From Bacillus sp. FJAT-42376 (GTDB lineage: Bacteria > Bacillota > Bacilli > Bacillales > Bacillaceae): a stretch of 64,000 bases of DNA. The stretch spans positions 2,976,001-3,040,000 of the forward strand of contig NZ_CP033906.1 of NCBI RefSeq assembly GCF_003816055.1, read 5' to 3'. Under the pieces are notes generated by a model. The model was not told the origin of the DNA. It did no database searches and saw nothing but the letters and a program-made list of their open reading frames with translations. Position numbers and translations under genes: made by a program. Shown in pieces: positions 59,407 to 64,000 of this stretch. Each line of letters begins with the position of its first letter. Position 1 is the first letter of the stretch.

Positions 59407-60198
59407 CTAAAAAATTATAAATACACAGACCGACAAAAGAGCCGCAATACTGATAGAAAGAATATTTACAACATCATTATTAAAAAAGGAATTTCCCTGA
59501 ACGACTCTTCCTTCTTTGCTGCAATGAATTCTCTTCTCCGTTACTTTTCCGCATACCGGACATTTGTATTTCACCTGCACAGAACCTCCAAGGAGTGTAT
59601 CGGCAAGGTTTCCGAAAAAGCCAAGTACAGCGATCATTAATCCCCATCTCCAGCTAAGCTGAAAAATAAAGACAGAAAGAATGGCAATAAAAAGAGCTCC
59701 TGCTGCCGCAGCGATTGTACCAAGAGGAGAGACTGCGCCGGATGTACCGCGAACTGTTTTCTTAAAAGAAAGCAGCATCCTTGGCGCTTTCCTGCTTAAT
59801 GTTCCTATTTCTGAAGCCCAAGTATCTGAATTCGCTGCTGCAATGGAGGTACAAAAGACCGCTGTCCATAAATCTGCGCCGGTCAGCCAAAACAGAAAGC
59901 TGGCAATAGAAGAAATTCCGCCATTCGCCATTACTTGAATTGAATCACGCCGGTCTCCCTTTTCAAGCATCTCGTCAAGCACCATTTTCCTGTTCCTCTT
60001 GTATTTACTTAATAAGCTGGAGCTTGCAAAAAATGCACCCAGCAAAAAAAGACCTTGAAAGCCATATCCTAAGTAAATCAGAACTCCTGTTATAAAAGCA
60101 GCAGCCGCACCGCTCCCAGTCAAAGATCGTATTCTCCACCCTGCAATTGATATACATGCGATGATTAGCAGTCCTAAAATATGTATGGGATTACTCAC
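59407..60198 (-). CDS. DUF92 family membrane protein
   Basis: This 263-residue integral membrane protein has about six helices and the DUF92/TMEM19 motifs RSLTGSGAAAAFITGVLIYL, NSDTWASEIGTLSRKAP and VSPLGTIAAAAGALF, with a cysteine pair CPVCGK near the C-terminus. Plant relatives (VTE6/VTE5) are prenol kinases; the bacterial role is not established. It overlaps the yqgN end by 8 nt and is cotranscribed with it. Confidence 0.87.
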   Translation of the reverse strand: MSNPIHILGLLIIACISIAGWRIRSLTGSGAAAAFITGVLIYLGYGFQGLFLLGAFFASSSLLSKYKRNRKMVLDEMLEKGDRRDSIQVMANGGISSIASFLFWLTGADLWTAVFCTSIAAANSDTWASEIGTLSRKAPRMLLSFKKTVRGTSGAVSPLGTIAAAAGALFIAILSVFIFQLSWRWGLMIAVLGFFGNLADTLLGGSVQVKYKCPVCGKVTEKRIHCSKEGRVVQGNSFFNNDVVNILSISIAALLSVCVFIIF

Positions 60199-60757
60199 GG
60201 CAATGAAGCACCTCTTTTTCAGTTAGAATTCTTTGAACAGGCACATCAAAGATTTCAGAAGGAATAAAAGGAAGTACTTGAAAGGAAAAAGCTAAAGACA
60301 CGGTTTTGCCCGGGTAATCTTTTAAATACCGATCATAGTATCCTCCCCCATACCCTATTCTGTATCCTCTGGGATCAAAACCAATGCCAGGGACAGCCAT
60401 TACGTCTATTTCATTTTTTTCCACTCGTTCCGTCTGATTTGGAATCGGCTCCTTCAGTCCGTAATAAACGGTTTCGAGCTGCTCAAAAGAAGTAATGATT
60501 CTGAATTCCATCTCTTTTCGGTCAGGAAAACATTTGGGTACCGCCATCCGCTTCCCTTTCTCCCAGCCTTTCTCGATGATGTTCCTTGTATCTGCTTCCC
60601 TGTTTTGAGAGATCGTTAACCCGATTGTGTGCGAATTTTTCCATAGTGAGGACTGAAAAAACTTTTCTTCAATGGCTGCCGAATACTCCGTATATTGCTT
60701 CCGGCTCATTTGATTGAGGAGAATTTTCATGTTCTCCCTGATCATGGTTTTATTCAT
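60191..60757 (-). CDS. yqgN: 5-formyltetrahydrofolate cyclo-ligase
   Basis: This 188-residue enzyme converts 5-formyl-THF to 5,10-methenyl-THF with ATP. Family blocks: VPKCFPDRKEMEFRI, LKEPIPN and the signature PGIGFDPRGYRIGYGGGYYD. ATG at 60757 follows AGCGGTGATTAAA; the upstream extension would overlap rpmG-proximal sequence and lacks a site. Position next to rpmG matches B. subtilis yqgN. Confidence 0.93.
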   Translation of the reverse strand: MNKTMIRENMKILLNQMSRKQYTEYSAAIEEKFFQSSLWKNSHTIGLTISQNREADTRNIIEKGWEKGKRMAVPKCFPDRKEMEFRIITSFEQLETVYYGLKEPIPNQTERVEKNEIDVMAVPGIGFDPRGYRIGYGGGYYDRYLKDYPGKTVSLAFSFQVLPFIPSEIFDVPVQRILTEKEVLHCRE

Positions 60758-60828
60758 TTTAATCACCGCTTTTATCTGTACTATTTCCATTATATAGGCA
60801 AGCCTTTTAATTCTCAGTAAAAATGCAT

Positions 60829-60861
60829 AAAAAAAAACAGCGGGAATGAATTCCCTGCTGC
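60829..60861 (-). terminator. Terminator of rpmG
   Basis: CAGC-AGGGAAT and ATTCCC-GCTG pair with a short loop, followed by nine T residues on the minus strand. Confidence 0.85.
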
Positions 60862-61011
60862 TTACTTCGTTTCGCGGTGCACTGTCATTTTTTTCTCTCT
60901 GGAGCAATATTTTTTAAGCTCCATACGATCCGGGTTATTACGTTTATTCTTTTTAGAGATATAGTTACGCTCACCACAGTCAGTGCAAGCAAGTGTAATA
61001 TTCACACGCAT
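60862..61011 (-). CDS. rpmG: 50S ribosomal protein L33
   Basis: This 49-residue basic protein reads [20 protein letters not shown], then [20 protein letters not shown] and [10 protein letters not shown]. It is the bL33 pattern, nearly identical to RpmGA of B. subtilis. The visible cysteines are CTDC and one in KYC, so the zinc site is incomplete as in RpmGA. GGAGGGATAATC precedes the ATG. Confidence 0.96.
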   Translation of the reverse strand: MRVNITLACTDCGERNYISKKNKRNNPDRMELKKYCSREKKMTVHRETK

Positions 61012-61097
61012 GATTATCCCTCCAAACTATTCAATCATTAAATCTAATCAGACTTTAACATCATACCATTGATGCATGGAAAATTCCACTCTATTTT

Positions 61098-63308
61098 TCA
61101 TTTTTGAAAGTGTTTTATTTTATTGGTATATACTTCGTTTGTCTTTAATGCTTCTTCTGGCCTTGAATTCATCGTAATGACTGTTAATCCTGCATCATTC
61201 TGGACAGCCGTTATCCGTGTCCAGCTGTCTTCTCCATGAAGAATATTGACGCCATCTGACAAACGGACCCGCTCTAAATCCTCCTCCGATATCAAGCGGC
61301 TCAGCACCTGGTTTTCCTGACCCGTCTTACACGAGACATGTTGGCATGCAGCTTTTGAATATAAATCAAGCTTGGTTTTAACGCATTGATTGTCCCTCAT
61401 TCCCTCTATAAGAGCAGCAAGCAGATGGATAGGGGTTTCAGCTTCCGGCCATTTAAGATCTTGCTGAAACAGTTCATGAAGGATAGCAGAATTAAGCGGG
61501 AGATTCCCATGCTCCCCCTTCAGACTAAGAGTTTGCTTTTGTTCATCGAGAAAGAATATTAATTTCAGTCCTCTGAAATGCTGCTTGGCTGCAGGAGATA
61601 AGACCGTTAATAAGCAGGAGCCCTCCAGTAAATCACGGTAAAAACGGAATGATAATGGATCCATTTCAAGTCCATACTCAGGAGGATACACCGGTGAACC
61701 AGTCATCATGAAGACGGACTCAAGTTCTTTTGCCAGTCCGGCTATCCTCGTTTTCGTTCCTGCCACGTTATTTTTTACGGGCGTTGCTTTGGAATAATGC
61801 AGTTCTATTGATTTTTCCATTTCAGCTGAAAGAATTTGGCCTGTGCTGTCAAAAAAAAGCAGTGTGCAGCTCTCATTGACGGAAACAGCATATACCCCCA
61901 AACGCCGCAGTGTATGACAGCCATTCCTCAGAGCTGAAGGGGGAATGGGATCCTCTTCAAAGTAGATGTGGCACCCAAACGACCTTAAAGATTCAGTGAA
62001 AAGGTTCATGAATAAACCGGATAAAGCGGTCCCGTCATTGCCGGCAATAACCCCGCGGTTTTTCCCATATGCGGCTGTAAGGGCCTGGGCAAGCTTAGCG
62101 GCTTTTACCGGGCCGCCTTCCGCAAGGGATAAATCCACCCTTCCTTTAATTGTGAATACACTGCTGTTAAAATATCTCCCGGTAAACGTATCATCGATCT
62201 GTGCCCCCTTTGCAATAATGTGCTTCGGCCAGATCATCACATGCTCTTTCACCACATTCCCCCCTTCGAGAACGACACGCTCCCCTAGAACTGAACCGTT
62301 TTTCAATTCACTGGAACCTTTAATCTCGCAGCTGTTTGCCAGTACTGACCCCGTTATCTTTGTACCGGGATGAATCTTCTGACGGCTCCAGCAAATTGTA
62401 TGCTGTATAGAAGAACCCTCTCTCACACGAGTACCCTCTCCTAAAATCACATAGGGGCCAATCTGACAGCCCTTCTCAACAACAGCCCCCTCCCCGATCA
62501 GGACAGGACCTATACATACAGCACCATACTCAGAAACTCCGCCCTTCTCTATGTAAACGCTATCATTTTTACGTTTCCCATCAGCCATCCACTGCGGAGT
62601 AAGACCTTCTACACCATTCAGCAAATCGAACTGTGCTGTCCTGTATTCTGAATGAGTCCCTATATCCGACCAATAACCATCGGCTTCATGCATATGGATT
62701 CCTTCAGCGAGCATCATTGGCAGAATATCCTTACTGATATCCTGTGGGACGCCCTCTGGAATGCGCTCAAGAACACTGGGTTCAAAGATATACATCCCCG
62801 CATTAATAAATTCACTGTAAACTTCTGTTTTATATGGCTTTTCCATAAAGCGGAGAACCCTGCCCGTTTTATCTGCAATGATGCTCCCATATTCTCCTGT
62901 CTGACTTTTCCTCACGGCAAAAACAGTCCCCTTACAGCTTGAGCGGGTATGTGAAATGAGACCATCCTTTACATTAAAGTTACATATCGTATCCCCGCTC
63001 ACCACTAAAAACGTGTCGTTCAGAAATGGGGCAGCCCTTTTCAGACAGCCCGCAGTGCCGAGCGGACTTTTTTCCATTATATATGAAATGCGGACTCCAA
63101 AACGCGATCCGTTCTCAAAATATCGTTCTATGACATCACTTTTCCAGCAAAGAGCCATAATGATCTCTTTAATTCCATTATCCTTCAAGTGCTTAATTAC
63201 ATATTCCAGAACAGGCCTGTTGAGCAGAGGGACCATGGGCTTAGGCAAACTGGACGTAAGGGGCTGTAGACGTGTTCCCATCCCGCCTGCCATGATAACT
63301 GCTTTCAT
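61098..63308 (-). CDS. Sugar-1-phosphate nucleotidyltransferase with degenerate phosphomutase-like domain
   Basis: This 736-residue protein has an NDP-sugar pyrophosphorylase domain (MKAVIMAGGMGTRLQPLTSS, LPKPMVPLLNRP; about residues 1-230), a left-handed beta-helix region (about 250-350, VLIGEGAVVEKGCQIGPYVI) and a C-terminal region like domain I-III of phosphomannomutase (GKNRGVIAGNDGTALSGLFM). The usual T-A-S-H-N phosphoserine loop is not visible, so mutase activity is doubtful. It resembles ManC-like proteins of Firmicutes and cyanobacteria. It lies 13 nt after a glycosyltransferase gene. Confidence 0.85.
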   Translation of the reverse strand: MKAVIMAGGMGTRLQPLTSSLPKPMVPLLNRPVLEYVIKHLKDNGIKEIIMALCWKSDVIERYFENGSRFGVRISYIMEKSPLGTAGCLKRAAPFLNDTFLVVSGDTICNFNVKDGLISHTRSSCKGTVFAVRKSQTGEYGSIIADKTGRVLRFMEKPYKTEVYSEFINAGMYIFEPSVLERIPEGVPQDISKDILPMMLAEGIHMHEADGYWSDIGTHSEYRTAQFDLLNGVEGLTPQWMADGKRKNDSVYIEKGGVSEYGAVCIGPVLIGEGAVVEKGCQIGPYVILGEGTRVREGSSIQHTICWSRQKIHPGTKITGSVLANSCEIKGSSELKNGSVLGERVVLEGGNVVKEHVMIWPKHIIAKGAQIDDTFTGRYFNSSVFTIKGRVDLSLAEGGPVKAAKLAQALTAAYGKNRGVIAGNDGTALSGLFMNLFTESLRSFGCHIYFEEDPIPPSALRNGCHTLRRLGVYAVSVNESCTLLFFDSTGQILSAEMEKSIELHYSKATPVKNNVAGTKTRIAGLAKELESVFMMTGSPVYPPEYGLEMDPLSFRFYRDLLEGSCLLTVLSPAAKQHFRGLKLIFFLDEQKQTLSLKGEHGNLPLNSAILHELFQQDLKWPEAETPIHLLAALIEGMRDNQCVKTKLDLYSKAACQHVSCKTGQENQVLSRLISEEDLERVRLSDGVNILHGEDSWTRITAVQNDAGLTVITMNSRPEEALKTNEVYTNKIKHFQK

Positions 63309-63321
63309 CTAAATACCCCTT

Positions 63322-64000
63322 TCACATTTGCTGCAGCGCAATTTTATAAACGCTTAAGGTATGGTGTGCCATTTTGGACCAGCTGTATTTACCAGACTCT
63401 TTTTTCGCGTTTTCCCCCAGCATACGGGCTTTCTGAGGATCATCCAATAAGTCCATCATGGATTTGTATAGGCAATCAATCCGGCTGCTCTCGCAGACAA
63501 TTCCTGTCCGATTGTGACTAATCAGCTCTGAAAGCCCTCCTGCGCCGGATCCAATCAGCGGTTTCCCAGCTGACATGAGTTCCAGCGCGGCAAGTCCAAA
63601 AGGTTCATAATGGCTTGGTATACAAGCAAGAGAAGCATATTGTATATAGTTATTCAGAAGCTCCCCCTTAATAAATCCGGGAAAAATGACGTCTTCTTGA
63701 ATTCCTAAGTTTTCCGTAAGCAAGTCATACGTTTTTTTGCCGGGCCCTTCCCCGGCTATAACCAGCTTTAATGAAGAGTAAGCGGCCTTTACTTCTGCAA
63801 ATGCATGTATTAACTCCTCAAAGCCTTTCTCAGGTACAAAACGACCCATTGTAAACACATACGGATGCAGCAAGGGCGGATTGGATTCCTGTGCTTCAAA
63901 TGGTGCGGCACCGTTTGGTATAACGGATATTTTGCTCTCTTCTGCCCCTGCAAGGATAAGTTCATTTTTCATAAAACGGCTGCAGGCAATCAAGTGATCG
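63322..64000 (-). CDS. Glycosyltransferase family 4, C-terminal part (cut by window edge)
   Basis: The visible 226 codons form the C-terminal GT-B half: DHLIACSRFMKNELILAG, TMGRFVPEKGFEELIHAF, VIAGEGPGKKTYDLL and the E-x7-E motif HYEPFGLAALELMSAGKPLI. The reading frame stays open to base 64000, so the true start is outside the window. The pairing with an NDP-sugar nucleotidyltransferase gene 13 nt downstream suggests a small glycan or storage-polysaccharide pathway. Confidence 0.85.
   Translation of the reverse strand, partial: DHLIACSRFMKNELILAGAEESKISVIPNGAAPFEAQESNPPLLHPYVFTMGRFVPEKGFEELIHAFAEVKAAYSSLKLVIAGEGPGKKTYDLLTENLGIQEDVIFPGFIKGELLNNYIQYASLACIPSHYEPFGLAALELMSAGKPLIGSGAGGLSELISHNRTGIVCESSRIDCLYKSMMDLLDDPQKARMLGENAKKESGKYSWSKMAHHTLSVYKIALQQM

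Noticed and set aside
1..64000. CRISPR arrays, tRNA and rRNA genes
   Set aside because: No regularly spaced long direct repeats, cloverleaf-like genes or rRNA sequences were seen on either strand.

Overview
The window is a chromosomal segment of a low-to-mid GC Gram-positive spore-former of the family Bacillaceae. The genus cannot be fixed from the sequence. The flanks follow the Bacillus subtilis yqh/yqg gene order almost gene for gene: lipM, yqhL, gcvPB-gcvPA-gcvT with its glycine riboswitch, yqhH-yqhG and sinI-sinR on the left, and yqzE, aroK, comGG to comGA, an mgsR/spx-like gene, yqgY, yqgX, yqgW, yqgV, yqgU, yqgT, ltaS-type yqgS, glcK, yqgQ, gluP, yqgO, yqgN and rpmG on the right. Shine-Dalgarno sequences are strong and TTG/GTG starts are common.

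Between sinR and yqzE/comG, where B. subtilis has only tasA-sipW-tapA and yqzG, this window carries about 33 kb of biofilm and secretion genes, nearly all on the minus strand. (1) 8.3-9.2 kb: sinI-sinR, with a c-di-GMP-I (GEMM) aptamer in the sinI leader and Spo0A-box-like sites before both genes. (2) 9.2-15.3 kb: two matrix-fibre modules, tasA1-tapA1-sipW1 and sipW3-tasA2-tapA2-sipW2, plus a second regulatory pair in reversed order, sinR2 and a 41-residue sinI2. (3) 15.8-22.7 kb: a complete paeninodin-like lasso-peptide cluster (cyclase, precursor, kinase, RRE/B1, B2 protease, nucleotidyltransferase, ABC exporter). (4) 23-42.6 kb: an exopolysaccharide operon (Wzz-like and BY-kinase-like proteins, CapD-type epimerase/dehydratase, seven sugar or glycosyl transferases, EpsG-like polymerase, aminotransferase, acetyltransferase, pyruvyl transferase, flippase, beta-helix protein), followed by a beta-propeller protein.

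The regions appear to be tied together by GTTCT/AGAAC inverted repeats that match the SinR operator consensus. They lie at the promoters of tasA1, sipW3, the lasso cyclase gene, the eps operon (exactly between -35 and -10), a probable second promoter between epsB and epsC, and a small unknown gene at 47.6 kb. My inference is that amyloid fibre, exopolysaccharide and lasso peptide form one SinR-controlled programme, with c-di-GMP feeding in through the sinI leader RNA. Between epsB and epsC there is also a probable EAR (epsC RNA) antitermination element followed by a long terminator-like hairpin.

The right flank (42.7-64 kb) is ordinary housekeeping: competence pseudopilus genes, stress regulator, hydrolases, lipoteichoic acid synthase, glucokinase, rhomboid protease and ribosomal protein L33. 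It ends with a sugar nucleotidyltransferase-like gene and a glycosyltransferase cut by the window edge. No transposase, integrase, tRNA, rRNA or CRISPR array was seen.
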